Part shown: piece by piece, positions 8,484 through 16,415 of the stretch
Position numbering within the stretch: position 1 is the first letter of the stretch
Layout of the letters: every line of letters starts with the position of its first letter
Origin: an uncultured Alphaproteobacteria bacterium
GTDB taxonomy: Bacteria; Pseudomonadota; Alphaproteobacteria; Rickettsiales; UBA1997
Assembly (NCBI GenBank): GCA_949288805.1
Contig: CASELL010000010.1
Span: 1 to 38,053 of the forward strand
Length of the DNA: 38,053 bases
Direction: 5' to 3'
Translations under genes and position numbers: made by a program
The notes under the pieces: generated by a model
The model's database searches: none
Told to the model about the DNA's origin: nothing
The model's input: the letters and a program-made list of their open reading frames with translations, nothing else

Positions 8484-8851
8484 ATTAAAATATATAATGT
8501 TATTAGAATTAAAACTGTTAATAAATAAGTTATCTCATTACCATGATCTATTTTTCTTATTTTTTTAAATTTTATTATTCTAAATCTTATTTCATTTAAT
8601 AAATAAAAAATAATATTTAGTAAAAATATAAAGGATAAAATATTTATTAAGCTTTTATTGTATTCAATACAAGTAAAACAAAGTACAGAATTATCTTTCG
8701 ATATTATACTGTCATCAAAAGCCAAATTAACAAAATACATACCAGAAAGTATTACAAATAAATAAGAAACAAACATAGACAAACAATAAAATGTATAGTA
8801 ATACTTGTTCTTTATATTTTTTATAAAATGTTTATAGTATTTCTTATACAA
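8480..8851 (-). CDS. sdhC: Probable divergent succinate dehydrogenase cytochrome b subunit SdhC
   Basis: 123 residues from the TTG at 8851, with three predicted membrane helices. The segment IIFYLLNEIRFRIIKFKK lines up with the SdhC block YHLxNGIRHLxWD of rickettsial homologues, but the haem-ligand His (GIRH) reads Phe and the preceding His reads Leu. The N-terminal SILHRxTG quinone-site block is also not recognisable. The assignment rests on size, topology, that one block and the adjacent sdhD. An unrelated small membrane protein remains possible. The start is chosen because a perfect ribosome-binding site lies 5 nt before this TTG; the in-frame GTG at 8857 is inside that site. Confidence 0.45.
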   Translation of the reverse strand: MYKKYYKHFIKNIKNKYYYTFYCLSMFVSYLFVILSGMYFVNLAFDDSIISKDNSVLCFTCIEYNKSLINILSFIFLLNIIFYLLNEIRFRIIKFKKIRKIDHGNEITYLLTVLILITLYILI

Positions 8852-8854
8852 GAG

Positions 8855-8863
8855 CACCTCCTT
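8855..8863 (-). promoter_or_regulatory. Perfect Shine-Dalgarno deciding the sdhC start
   Basis: Minus strand AAGGAGGTG, fully complementary over 9 nt to the standard 16S rRNA 3' end. From the AGGAGG core there are 5 nt to the TTG at 8851-8849. The GTG at 8857-8855 overlaps the site, so it is an unlikely start codon. Confidence 0.7.
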
Positions 8864-8870
8864 GTCTTTA

Positions 8871-9179
8871 TTATTTTGTTATACTTTTTAATAGGTTTAT
8901 TATGCTGTTTTTTATATCTACATCATTTATCTTATTAAAATAAAACAGCAACTCTTTGTTATCATTATTACTAAAAAAAATATTAAAATCAATACCTAAT
9001 TTTTTAAAAAGTAATATTAGTTTACTTGCTGATATTCTATTTTCTCCATTTTCATATTTTGTTAATTGTTGAGATGATACACCCAATATTTTTACTATAT
9101 CTGTTTTTTTTATAGAGTTGTTTTTTCTTATGTTTTTTAAATATTTTCCAATTTTTAAGTTTATTTCTCGTTCTTCCAT
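8871..9179 (-). CDS. XRE-family helix-turn-helix regulator
   Basis: 102 residues from the ATG at 9179. The N-terminal HTH_3 domain spans about residues 7-65: IGKYLKNIRK, DIVKILGVSSQQLTKYENGE and RISASKLILLFKKLG. It resembles the second XRE protein in this window (31748-32140), including the QQxxKYExGxNRI recognition-helix block and the Leu/Ile-rich C-terminal end. A longer form starting at 9245 would overlap the holA stop as TAATG and is possible, but its extra 22 residues are not family-like and neither start has a clear ribosome-binding site. It is placed inside a housekeeping operon between holA and sdhC. Target unknown. Confidence 0.8.
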   Translation of the reverse strand: MEEREINLKIGKYLKNIRKNNSIKKTDIVKILGVSSQQLTKYENGENRISASKLILLFKKLGIDFNIFFSNNDNKELLFYFNKINDVDIKNSIINLLKSITK

Positions 9180-9244
9180 TTTTATGTAGATTTTTGATAC
9201 ATTTTTATTATATAACTTATATAATTTAAAATCAATTAATAACA

Positions 9245-10270
9245 TTAATTGTTATTTTTATTAAAAAATAATAAACTTTTTAATATAAAATGTTCAAAAA
9301 TAATATTTTTATTTACATCAAATTTAATTCTTTTTTCAAGATCCAATAATTTATACAGCATTTTATTAATATTGTTAATATCCCATTTTGATAGGTGATT
9401 TTTCATTATATGTTGTTGTTTCCAAAATATTTTTTCATATTTAAATACATTATCAATAGTTTCTCCTTTCTTTAAATATTCTTTTATTTTTTGTAATTGC
9501 AAAAAATATTTTATAAGGACTCTTGTTAGAGTAATAACATCTACACCATTATTCATTAATTTTTTAGCTATTTTTATTGTTTCTTGTGTATACATGGAAC
9601 AAAAATTATTACAAAAATCATCCAATTTATTATTAGATATATCTTTAATACATTCTTTTAAATCATCGATTGTTAATATTTTATCGCCAATTTTATATAA
9701 GGATAGTTTTTCAATCTCATTTTGTATCATTGTAGTATTTGTTCCAACGTTTTGAAGAATATAATTAACCATACTATTATTAAAAACAAAACCATATTCC
9801 TTTAGTTTATTAGAAATAAAAGATTCTGGATTGCTTTCTTCATAACAGCCAATACAAGCTATATATTTTGATTTCTCAGCATATTTTCTCAAAGATGATT
9901 TTGTGTCAAGATTGCCTGCTGTTATTAATAAAAAATTATCAACATTTTTTACTTCTTCTGTTTCAAATAATATTTCTATGTACTTTGTAAATTCATTTTC
10001 TTTATCTATTAATCTTAATGTATAAATAGTATTTGTTAAAAACATAGATGTTGTAAAAAAATTTTCAGAAAGATATGTTGGATTATTTTTTATATTTTCT
10101 TGTGATATATCATTAAGTTCGTATTTTTTGTTAATGAAGCTATTTAATATAATATTATATTTATTTAAAACAGAAGAATCATCTTCTCCATACAAGAGAA
10201 CCGCTTTAAATTCTTGTTGTGTTGTTATATTGTCTATAACGTTTATAACATTTTTATTTTCTATTTTCAT
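9245..10270 (-). CDS. holA: DNA polymerase III delta subunit HolA
   Basis: 341 residues, typical for the clamp-loader delta subunit, which opens the beta clamp. The N-terminal block FKAVLLYGEDDSSVLNKY is characteristic of alphaproteobacterial HolA. It is followed by LLITAGNLDTKSSLRKYAEK, CIGCYEE and NEIEKLSLY, then a helical C-terminal collar region with FKYEKIFWKQQHIMKNHL. The start lies inside the end of coaBC (17-bp overlap). HolA orthologues are poorly conserved, but the block order and length fit well. Confidence 0.88.
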   Translation of the reverse strand: MKIENKNVINVIDNITTQQEFKAVLLYGEDDSSVLNKYNIILNSFINKKYELNDISQENIKNNPTYLSENFFTTSMFLTNTIYTLRLIDKENEFTKYIEILFETEEVKNVDNFLLITAGNLDTKSSLRKYAEKSKYIACIGCYEESNPESFISNKLKEYGFVFNNSMVNYILQNVGTNTTMIQNEIEKLSLYKIGDKILTIDDLKECIKDISNNKLDDFCNNFCSMYTQETIKIAKKLMNNGVDVITLTRVLIKYFLQLQKIKEYLKKGETIDNVFKYEKIFWKQQHIMKNHLSKWDINNINKMLYKLLDLEKRIKFDVNKNIIFEHFILKSLLFFNKNNN

Positions 10271-11447
10271 TATTAAAAATAAACTTTAATATTTTTCTAG
10301 CAATATTTATTTTACTATCTTTACTAATATTGTATTTGTTTAATTTTTTATCCAAAATAACGACTTCATTATCATTTGCATTTAGTCCAATATCACTTCT
10401 AGAAACATCGTTTGCTACAATATAGTCGAGATTTTTGCTTGTAATTTTTTTTGTAGCATTTTCAATTAAGTTTTCAGTTTCAGCACAAAAGCCAACAATA
10501 GTTTGTTTATCGGTTCTAATTTTTGAAATTTCTTTTAATATATCAGGATTTTGAACTAAATGTATAGTAAGTCCATTATCTCCATCTTTTTTTATTTTAT
10601 TTTTAGAGACAACTTCTGGTCTGAAATCAGAAACAGATGCGGTCATAATCAAATTAACTTCATCATCAAAATTATCTTTTACAGCATTTAGTATATCAAT
10701 AGTACTTTCAACATTTATAACTTTATAATTTTTATCAACTTTTACTGTTGATATTAAAATAACATCTCCACCAGCTTCATGTATAGCATCAGCCATAGCA
10801 ATTCCCATTTTACCAGAACCATAATTCGTAATACATCTAATAGGATCAATTTTTTCTCTTGTTCCACCAGCTGTTACTATAAATCTTTTGTTTTTTAAGA
10901 AATCAGTTTGAAATAACATATTTTTTGTTTTTTCAAATATTTCTTCTGGCTCAACCATTTTTCCTATACCATTAGTATCACAAGCAAGAAATCCAACAAT
11001 AGGACCAACTAATTCTATATTTTTTGATTTTTTTAGTTTAGTTATATTTTCTTGTAAAAATTGATTATTCCACATATTACAATTCATAGCAGGAGCTATT
11101 AATATTTTTTTATCAAAAGCACAAACTGTTGAAGTTAATAAATTATCACATATTCCATTTGCTATTTTTGATATAGTATTAGCAGTTGCTGGTGCTATTA
11201 CAAAAACATCAGCCCAAGTTGTTAAAGCTATATGTTCTGGTTTCCAATCATTAGAAAATTGATCAACATAAACTTTATCTTGACATAGTGTTTGTAAAGT
11301 TGTTATAGTTATAAACTCTAAAGCATTTTCGCTAACAACAACTTTCACATTAGCTCTATTTCTCTTAAACATTCTAATTAATTCACATATCTTATAACAA
11401 GCAATCCCACCTGTTATACCAATTAAAATATTTTTATCTTTTAACAT
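10254..11447 (-). CDS. coaBC: Bifunctional phosphopantothenoylcysteine decarboxylase/synthetase
   Basis: 397 residues, full length for CoaBC (Dfp), which makes 4'-phosphopantetheine in CoA synthesis. The CoaC flavoprotein domain occupies about residues 1-180: GITGGIACYK, the active-site His in WKPEHIALTTWAD, the PAMN-type motif APAMNCNMW, and the catalytic-Cys flap GFLACDTNGIGKM. The CoaB domain follows with VTAGGTREKIDPIRCITNYG, SGKMG and the KIKKDG-type segment. It starts 4 bp after gatA and overlaps holA by 17 bp. Confidence 0.97.
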   Translation of the reverse strand: MLKDKNILIGITGGIACYKICELIRMFKRNRANVKVVVSENALEFITITTLQTLCQDKVYVDQFSNDWKPEHIALTTWADVFVIAPATANTISKIANGICDNLLTSTVCAFDKKILIAPAMNCNMWNNQFLQENITKLKKSKNIELVGPIVGFLACDTNGIGKMVEPEEIFEKTKNMLFQTDFLKNKRFIVTAGGTREKIDPIRCITNYGSGKMGIAMADAIHEAGGDVILISTVKVDKNYKVINVESTIDILNAVKDNFDDEVNLIMTASVSDFRPEVVSKNKIKKDGDNGLTIHLVQNPDILKEISKIRTDKQTIVGFCAETENLIENATKKITSKNLDYIVANDVSRSDIGLNANDNEVVILDKKLNKYNISKDSKINIARKILKFIFNNENRK

Positions 11448-11451
11448 AAAA

Positions 11452-12912
11452 TTACCTATTTTTTTCTATAAACAATCCAACATTAAATAAAGTTTGTTCG
11501 TCAAAATATTTTCCTATTAAATGCATACCTATTGGTAAATTGTTTTTATCAAATCCAACTGGTACACTCATACCTGGGAGACCTGCCATATTAACAGGAC
11601 ATATAAACAAATCATTTAAATAATTTGATTCCATGTTTTTAGTTTTTTCTTCTTCTGTTAACTCTAATGGGAAAGCAGTTTGAGGAGTAGATGGTGTTAA
11701 TAAGAAATCAACTTTATTTAAAGCATCTAAAAACTCGTTTACTAATTTTCTTCTAACTTTTTGAGCTTTCAAAAAGAACTTTTCGTAATTTTCAGAAGAA
11801 GAAAAGAAATAACCTAATAATATTCTTTTTTTTATATTATCACCAAATCCTTCTGATCTAGTTTTATAATATAAATCATCAAGACTTTTTACTTCTTTAT
11901 TTGTTCTGTAACCATATCTTACCCCATCATATCTAGCAAGATTAGAAGCCAATTCAGTATATGATAAAATCATATATAGCTCAGGTACGTAATCAATAGT
12001 AGGTATAGATATTTCAATTACTTCACAATTTTCTTTTTTTAACAATTCAATAGTATCATAGAACTTTTTATAAATATCTTCACTAACTTTTCCATCAAGT
12101 CCTAAAAACTCTTTAATTATACCAACTTTTTTACCTTTAATATTGCTTGATAAATTACCATAAAAATTTGTTTGTTCTTTTTTAACACTAGTAGAATCTT
12201 TTTCATCATATCCACAAACTATATCTGTTAAATAAGCTGTGTCTTCAATATTTTTTGCTAACCAACCAGCTTGATCAAAAGAACTAGCATAAGCAACTAT
12301 TCCATATCTTGAAACTCTACCATATGTAGGCTTGATTCCAACAAGATTACATAAACTAGCGGGTTGTCTGATAGAACCACCAGTATCACTACCGGTTGCT
12401 GCTAAACATAAATTACCAGCAACAGCTGATGCAGAACCACCTGAACTACCCCCTGGAATTAAATCTCTACCATTTAAGGAGTAAGGATTGATTGTAGGAC
12501 CAAAACAACTTGTAGCAGTAGTAGAACCACAAGCGAATTCATCCATGTTAGTTTTACCTAATAAAATATAATTTTCATCTTTTAATTTTTGAGTAAATGT
12601 AGATTCATAAGGTGGAACAAAGTTCTCTAATATTTTAGAACAAGCAGAAGTTCTAACTCCTATTGTACAAAAGTTTTCTTTTACTCCTAATGGCAAACCT
12701 TCTAATTTTTTTGTTTCACCTTTTTTAATATTTTCATCACTTTTTTCAGCTTGTTTTAAAGCGTTTTCAAAATTATCTGTTGTAAAAGCATTTAATTTTT
12801 TATTTTTTTTAATATTATCAATAAAAGCTTTAGTTAATTCAACAGAAGAGAATTTTTTATTTAATAAACCATCTCTTGCTTCTAATAATGTTAATTTAGT
12901 TAATTCTGTCAT
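11452..12912 (-). CDS. gatA: Aspartyl/glutamyl-tRNA amidotransferase subunit A
   Basis: 486 residues, full length for GatA, the amidase subunit of GatCAB, which converts Glu-tRNA-Gln (and Asp-tRNA-Asn) to the amide form. The amidase signature is complete: Lys in LPLGVKENF, LLGKTNMDEFACGST, and the Ser-cisSer region GGSSGGSASAVAGN with GSDTGGSIRQPAS. The C-terminus ends LIGKYFDEQTLFNVGLFIEK. A GGAG ribosome-binding site precedes the ATG. gatC lies 8 bp upstream; gatB is not in the window, unlike the common gatCAB order. Confidence 0.98.
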   Translation of the reverse strand: MTELTKLTLLEARDGLLNKKFSSVELTKAFIDNIKKNKKLNAFTTDNFENALKQAEKSDENIKKGETKKLEGLPLGVKENFCTIGVRTSACSKILENFVPPYESTFTQKLKDENYILLGKTNMDEFACGSTTATSCFGPTINPYSLNGRDLIPGGSSGGSASAVAGNLCLAATGSDTGGSIRQPASLCNLVGIKPTYGRVSRYGIVAYASSFDQAGWLAKNIEDTAYLTDIVCGYDEKDSTSVKKEQTNFYGNLSSNIKGKKVGIIKEFLGLDGKVSEDIYKKFYDTIELLKKENCEVIEISIPTIDYVPELYMILSYTELASNLARYDGVRYGYRTNKEVKSLDDLYYKTRSEGFGDNIKKRILLGYFFSSSENYEKFFLKAQKVRRKLVNEFLDALNKVDFLLTPSTPQTAFPLELTEEEKTKNMESNYLNDLFICPVNMAGLPGMSVPVGFDKNNLPIGMHLIGKYFDEQTLFNVGLFIEKNR

Positions 12913-12920
12913 AAAAACTC

Positions 12921-13199
12921 CTATTCAACAACTTTTGGAACAACATAATAATTATACATAGAATTAGGTGCTACTTTCATTAATTCTTCTTGTTTTTCAC
13001 CATCATTCACAATATCGTTTTTCATATATAATTTAATTTCATAGGGATTATTTAAAGGTTCTAATCCTTCGGTATTTATTTTGTCTATCGATTTAACTGT
13101 TTCTATATCTTGATTTAATAGATTTAACATTTTATCTTCATCTTCTATCTCTATTCTTGCTAATTTAGCAAGTTTTTTCAATTTATTTTTATCAGTCAT
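12921..13199 (-). CDS. gatC: Aspartyl/glutamyl-tRNA amidotransferase subunit C
   Basis: 92 residues. LKKLAKLARIEIED, then LNQDIETVKSIDKINTEGLE and the C-terminal YYVVPKVVE are the normal GatC pattern. GatC wraps around the GatA-GatB interface. It is the first gene of the minus-strand operon through to the aminotransferase, preceded by a good promoter at 13228-13255. Confidence 0.95.
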   Translation of the reverse strand: MTDKNKLKKLAKLARIEIEDEDKMLNLLNQDIETVKSIDKINTEGLEPLNNPYEIKLYMKNDIVNDGEKQEELMKVAPNSMYNYYVVPKVVE

Positions 13200-13227
13200 T
13201 TTTTAAAAAAATTTTTCTATTAATTTT

Positions 13228-13255
13228 AATATAAAATTATTTTATAAAAAATCAA
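13228..13255 (-). promoter_or_regulatory. Sigma70-like promoter of the gatCA-coaBC-holA operon
   Basis: Minus strand TTGATT (13255-13250), 16-nt spacer, TATATT (13233-13228), about 29 bp before the gatC ATG. It stands back-to-back with the plus-strand promoter at 13265-13292; only 9 bp separate the two -35 boxes. Confidence 0.55.
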
Positions 13256-13264
13256 ATATTTTTA

Positions 13265-13292
13265 TTGACTTTTTTAAAAAAATGTTTATAGT
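13265..13292 (+). promoter_or_regulatory. Sigma70-like promoter for the unknown gene at 13321
   Basis: TTGACT (13265-13270), 16-nt spacer rich in A, TATAGT (13287-13292), giving a short leader before the ATG at 13321. The whole element closely resembles the one before the giant gene (25598-25625). Confidence 0.6.
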
Positions 13293-13320
13293 TTTTTTAG
13301 TCTAACAAAAATTTGTTTAT

Positions 13321-13806
13321 ATGTATAATAAATCTTCGGAAAGAGCCACCTATGTGTATGAAAAGCGTCAAAAAATGACTGACCAACAAAAAATGGCTGA
13401 AAGCGAACTGTCCATGTTAATTTTTTTAAAAAAAGAACAAGAAAAAAAAGAAAATATAACACAAAAGAGAAATATTGGTTGTAAAATATCAGAACGTATT
13501 GAAAGAGTAAAAGAGAATGGAGATCTTGATGAACAAAAAAGAGATGTGTTGCTTGGTATTTTAGAGGAACAAGCACTTCATCTTTCAGAATATGAATCAT
13601 TATTACCATTACGCAAAAAGTTAAGAGATGCGGCTATCTCACCATTAAGACAAGCAATAAAAAGCAATGATCCTCAAGAGACAAAATCTTTAATTGAAGT
13701 ATCAAGAATATATAGAAAAGACCTTTTACCTATAGAGGAATTGTTAAAAAATGCTGTTAATGCTTTTAGTTCACAAAATGAAGATTTTAATAGACATTTA
13801 GGATAA
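13321..13806 (+). CDS. Unrecognised helical cytoplasmic protein
   Basis: 161 residues, no signal peptide or membrane segment. The composition is charged and mostly predicted helical: a Lys/Gln/Glu-rich N-terminal third (QKMTDQQKMAESELS, FLKKEQEKKENI), a middle block SERIERVKENGDLDEQKR and a C-terminal region with PLRKKLRDAAISPLRQAI and YRKDLLPIEELLKNAV. I do not recognise a family. A second Met at residue 19 is an alternative start, with no ribosome-binding site to decide. It has its own strong-looking promoter. Arginine codons CGT and CGC occur at least three times in a region where AGA is otherwise the rule, a feature shared with the giant gene at 25666. A minus-strand open frame overlaps it but is weaker. 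Confidence 0.75.
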   Translation: MYNKSSERATYVYEKRQKMTDQQKMAESELSMLIFLKKEQEKKENITQKRNIGCKISERIERVKENGDLDEQKRDVLLGILEEQALHLSEYESLLPLRKKLRDAAISPLRQAIKSNDPQETKSLIEVSRIYRKDLLPIEELLKNAVNAFSSQNEDFNRHLG

Positions 13807-13977
13807 ATAACAATTTTTTTCGATTGGATGGTAACATATTGTTGAAAGGGTGTTGTTTGCTTAATTATTGTTTTTATTTATTAAAATTAATATAATTAAA
13901 ATTAATTTTATTTTACAAAAATACTTGAAAAATTATTATAATGTTTTAAAGTATTATTATGTAATTAAGTTTTGGTT

Positions 13978-14145
13978 ATGTTTAAAATTTGTAAAATATT
14001 ATCTATATTTGTGTTATTTTTATTTATACAATCATGTACAGCTACCAAAGTTGTTGATGTAAAAAGTCCTTGTGTATCTGGACAAGATGGTCCTTGTGGT
14101 CCAAGAAGACCTGTTAATACTTGGTTGAACAATTATTTGTCTTAA
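13978..14145 (+). CDS. Small lipoprotein (55 residues)
   Basis: Encodes 55 residues from the ATG at 13978 to TAA at 14143-14145. Residues 1-20 are a lipoprotein signal with lipobox FIQSC (modified Cys20). The mature part is short: TATKVVDVKSPCVSGQDG, then PCGPRRPVNTWLNN, with two more Cys residues. The KSPCVS...PCGP(R/K)(R/K)P(V/I)N pattern recalls small alphaproteobacterial lipoproteins annotated as DUF2706; I am only moderately sure of that name. It lies 27 bp upstream of ctpA on the same strand and may be co-transcribed with it. Because of its length it is easily missed; a 64-codon frame at 13868-14062 overlaps it in another register and looks spurious. Confidence 0.8.
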   Translation: MFKICKILSIFVLFLFIQSCTATKVVDVKSPCVSGQDGPCGPRRPVNTWLNNYLS

Positions 14146-14172
14146 TTTATTATTAATTTGTAGAGTATTTAT

Positions 14173-15561
14173 ATGAGAAGAACTATTGAGTATTTTGTTC
14201 TAGTGTTTTTTGTTTTTACCATATCTTTATTTTTCTTTTTAAGAATCGATGCTTCAGATAATGTAGATAAAACTATTGATTCTAGTAGAATATTAGCTTT
14301 GTCTGATACATCTGCCCCAAAAACAGAAGATGGAGATATTAGTTTTAATTTTGTTCTTGGAGATTCTGAAAAGAACTCTGAAAGTTCATTTAAATATATT
14401 ATTGAAAGGATTAAATTAAGCTATGTAGAGGATGTTGATGAAAAAAAATTGTATGATGGAGCGCTAAAAGGAATGTTGTCTTCTTTAGACCCACATTCTT
14501 CTTATTTAACAGATAAAGAATTTAAAGAAATGCAGATTCAAACAAAAGGGGAATTTGGTGGTTTGGGTATAGTTGTTACAAAAGATAGTAATTTTATAAA
14601 GGTAGTTTCTCCTATAGATGGAACACCAGCTTTTAAAGCTGGAATAAAGACAGGAGACTATATAAGTGAAATTAATGGTAAAAATACTTTTGATATGTCT
14701 TTAACAGATGCTGTTGAATTAATGAGAGGTAAAGTTGGAGAAAAAGTTAAAATAGTTGTATTAAGAAAAAAAGAAACAAAACCTCTAGAATTTAGTTTAA
14801 GAAGAGAAAATATAAAAATAGATTCTGTAAGTGGAAAATTGAGAAAAGATGGTATTTTATATATTAGAATATCAAATTTTATAGAAAATACACAAAAAGA
14901 TATACTTAGTTTAATTAATAAATATAAAAAAGAAAAAATAGAGGGGGTTGTTTTAGATTTAAGAAATAATCCTGGTGGACTTTTAGATCAATCGATAAAA
15001 GTTAGCGAGATTTTTTTAGATGGAGATAAAGTTGTTGTTTCCATTAAAGGTAAAAAAAATCAATTTTTAGAAGAGTATAAAACAACAAATAAAAAAGCTG
15101 TTTTATCAAATATTCCTATTGTTGTGTTAGTAAATGAAGGTTCTGCTTCTGCTTCAGAAATAGTTGCTGGTGCCTTACAAGATTATAAAGTTGCCATTGT
15201 TATTGGAGAAAAGACTTTTGGTAAAGCTTCTGTTCAACAACTCTTTCCTTTGGTAGATGGTGGTGCTATAAAATTGACAATTGCTAGGTATTATACTCCA
15301 TCTGGTAGATCTATACAATTAGATGGCATAGAACCAGATATTTTTGTTAAAAATGCGAAAGTAATATATGATAGCGATAATGATCGCGAAGTTAGAGAAA
15401 AAGATTTAACAGGTCATCTTGAAAATGATATAGTTACTAAAACAATAAAAGAACTTAAAGATAATGAAAAAGAGGAAAAAGAAGAAGAGGACAATGATGA
15501 TTTTCAATTATTAAGGGCGGTTGATTTTATTAAGGGTATTAATTTTTATAATAAAAAATGA
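14173..15561 (+). CDS. ctpA: Carboxy-terminal processing protease CtpA (S41)
   Basis: 462 residues. One N-terminal membrane anchor (about 8-24), a helical segment ending DPHSSYL, a PDZ domain (about 125-205, GGLGIVV and GTPAFKAGIKTGDYISEING) and the S41 catalytic domain. The catalytic dyad is visible: Ser326 in GSASASEIVAGAL and Lys351 in GEKTFGKAS. It cleaves C-termini of periplasmic proteins. The C-terminal tail is acidic (KEEKEEEDNDD). The stop overlaps the next gene as ATGA, so protease and SurA-like chaperone are translationally linked, a sensible periplasmic quality-control pair. Confidence 0.96.
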   Translation: MRRTIEYFVLVFFVFTISLFFFLRIDASDNVDKTIDSSRILALSDTSAPKTEDGDISFNFVLGDSEKNSESSFKYIIERIKLSYVEDVDEKKLYDGALKGMLSSLDPHSSYLTDKEFKEMQIQTKGEFGGLGIVVTKDSNFIKVVSPIDGTPAFKAGIKTGDYISEINGKNTFDMSLTDAVELMRGKVGEKVKIVVLRKKETKPLEFSLRRENIKIDSVSGKLRKDGILYIRISNFIENTQKDILSLINKYKKEKIEGVVLDLRNNPGGLLDQSIKVSEIFLDGDKVVVSIKGKKNQFLEEYKTTNKKAVLSNIPIVVLVNEGSASASEIVAGALQDYKVAIVIGEKTFGKASVQQLFPLVDGGAIKLTIARYYTPSGRSIQLDGIEPDIFVKNAKVIYDSDNDREVREKDLTGHLENDIVTKTIKELKDNEKEEKEEEDNDDFQLLRAVDFIKGINFYNKK

Positions 15562-16415
15562 TAAAAACATTATTGTTTTTTTTAATTTTTTTCCATAATG
15601 CGATTGCTTACAATAATGATATAGTTGCTAGTGTTAATAATTTTGCTATAACTAAATATGATTTAAGTAATTTAAAAAAATTATTTAACACAAAAGGTCC
15701 TGTTCTAGAAGATTATATTTTGCTTATTAAAAAAAGATTTATTGCTATAAATAATAATGTCACACTAACAAAAGAAGAAGAAAACTCTTTAAAATCGCAA
15801 AAAAATGCTTTTTTAAAAAGTATTAATGCTAATTCTAGTGGTGTGGATAATAACTTTATTTATTTTATAATTGAGAGTAATTATTTGTGGAGCAAATACA
15901 TTGAATTATTTGTAAAACCAACAATAATTGTTCAAGATTCTTATATAGATAATGTTATTGAATATATGGCTAATATAAATTCAAAAACAAAATATAATTT
16001 ATCTGAAATAGTTTTATACTATAATAAAGACAATAAAGAAAAAATTAAAGAGAAAATAGAGGATATATTTTTAACATTAAACGAAGAAAACTTTAACTCA
16101 ATGGCTAAATCTTTATCACAGTCTTTAAGTTCGAAAAATAGTGGAAATATTGGTTGGGTTTTTGAGAGTGATCTCAATTCTAACGTTATTGATATTATTA
16201 AAAATACAGATACAATATCAAAGCCAGTGTGTATTGGTGATTTAAGTGGTGTTTGTATTATATTTAAAATTAATAATATAGAAAAAATATATAATGTATC
16301 TAGTGAACTAAAAAGTGAAATTAAAAATTTTATTTTTTTACAACTATTAGAAAGTAAAGTATCAAATATAATAAATACAACAAATTTTGTTATAAAATAT
16401 GATTACAATAAATAA
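15558..16415 (+). CDS. SurA-like periplasmic peptidyl-prolyl isomerase/chaperone
   Basis: 285 residues with a signal peptide of about 17 residues. The SurA N-terminal block is seen in IVASVNNFAITKYDL. A single parvulin-type domain follows: KYNLSEIVLYYN, FNSMAKSLSQSLSSKNSGNIG with GWVFESDL, and a C-terminal GVCIIFKINN. E. coli SurA has two parvulin domains and about 430 residues, so this is a short single-domain form. Expected role: folding of outer-membrane proteins in the periplasm. It overlaps ctpA by 4 bp and rlmE by 17 bp. Confidence 0.78.
   Translation: MIKTLLFFLIFFHNAIAYNNDIVASVNNFAITKYDLSNLKKLFNTKGPVLEDYILLIKKRFIAINNNVTLTKEEENSLKSQKNAFLKSINANSSGVDNNFIYFIIESNYLWSKYIELFVKPTIIVQDSYIDNVIEYMANINSKTKYNLSEIVLYYNKDNKEKIKEKIEDIFLTLNEENFNSMAKSLSQSLSSKNSGNIGWVFESDLNSNVIDIIKNTDTISKPVCIGDLSGVCIIFKINNIEKIYNVSSELKSEIKNFIFLQLLESKVSNIINTTNFVIKYDYNK

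Noticed and set aside
13286-13609. 107-codon minus-strand open frame opposite the unknown gene at 13321
   Set aside because: Phe/Leu/His-rich composition typical of an antisense shadow; it starts inside the plus gene, while the plus frame has a promoter and normal charged composition.
13868-14062. 64-codon plus-strand open frame
   Set aside because: It overlaps the lipoprotein gene in another register, is a Tyr/Leu/Lys low-complexity translation of AT-rich DNA and lacks a ribosome-binding site.
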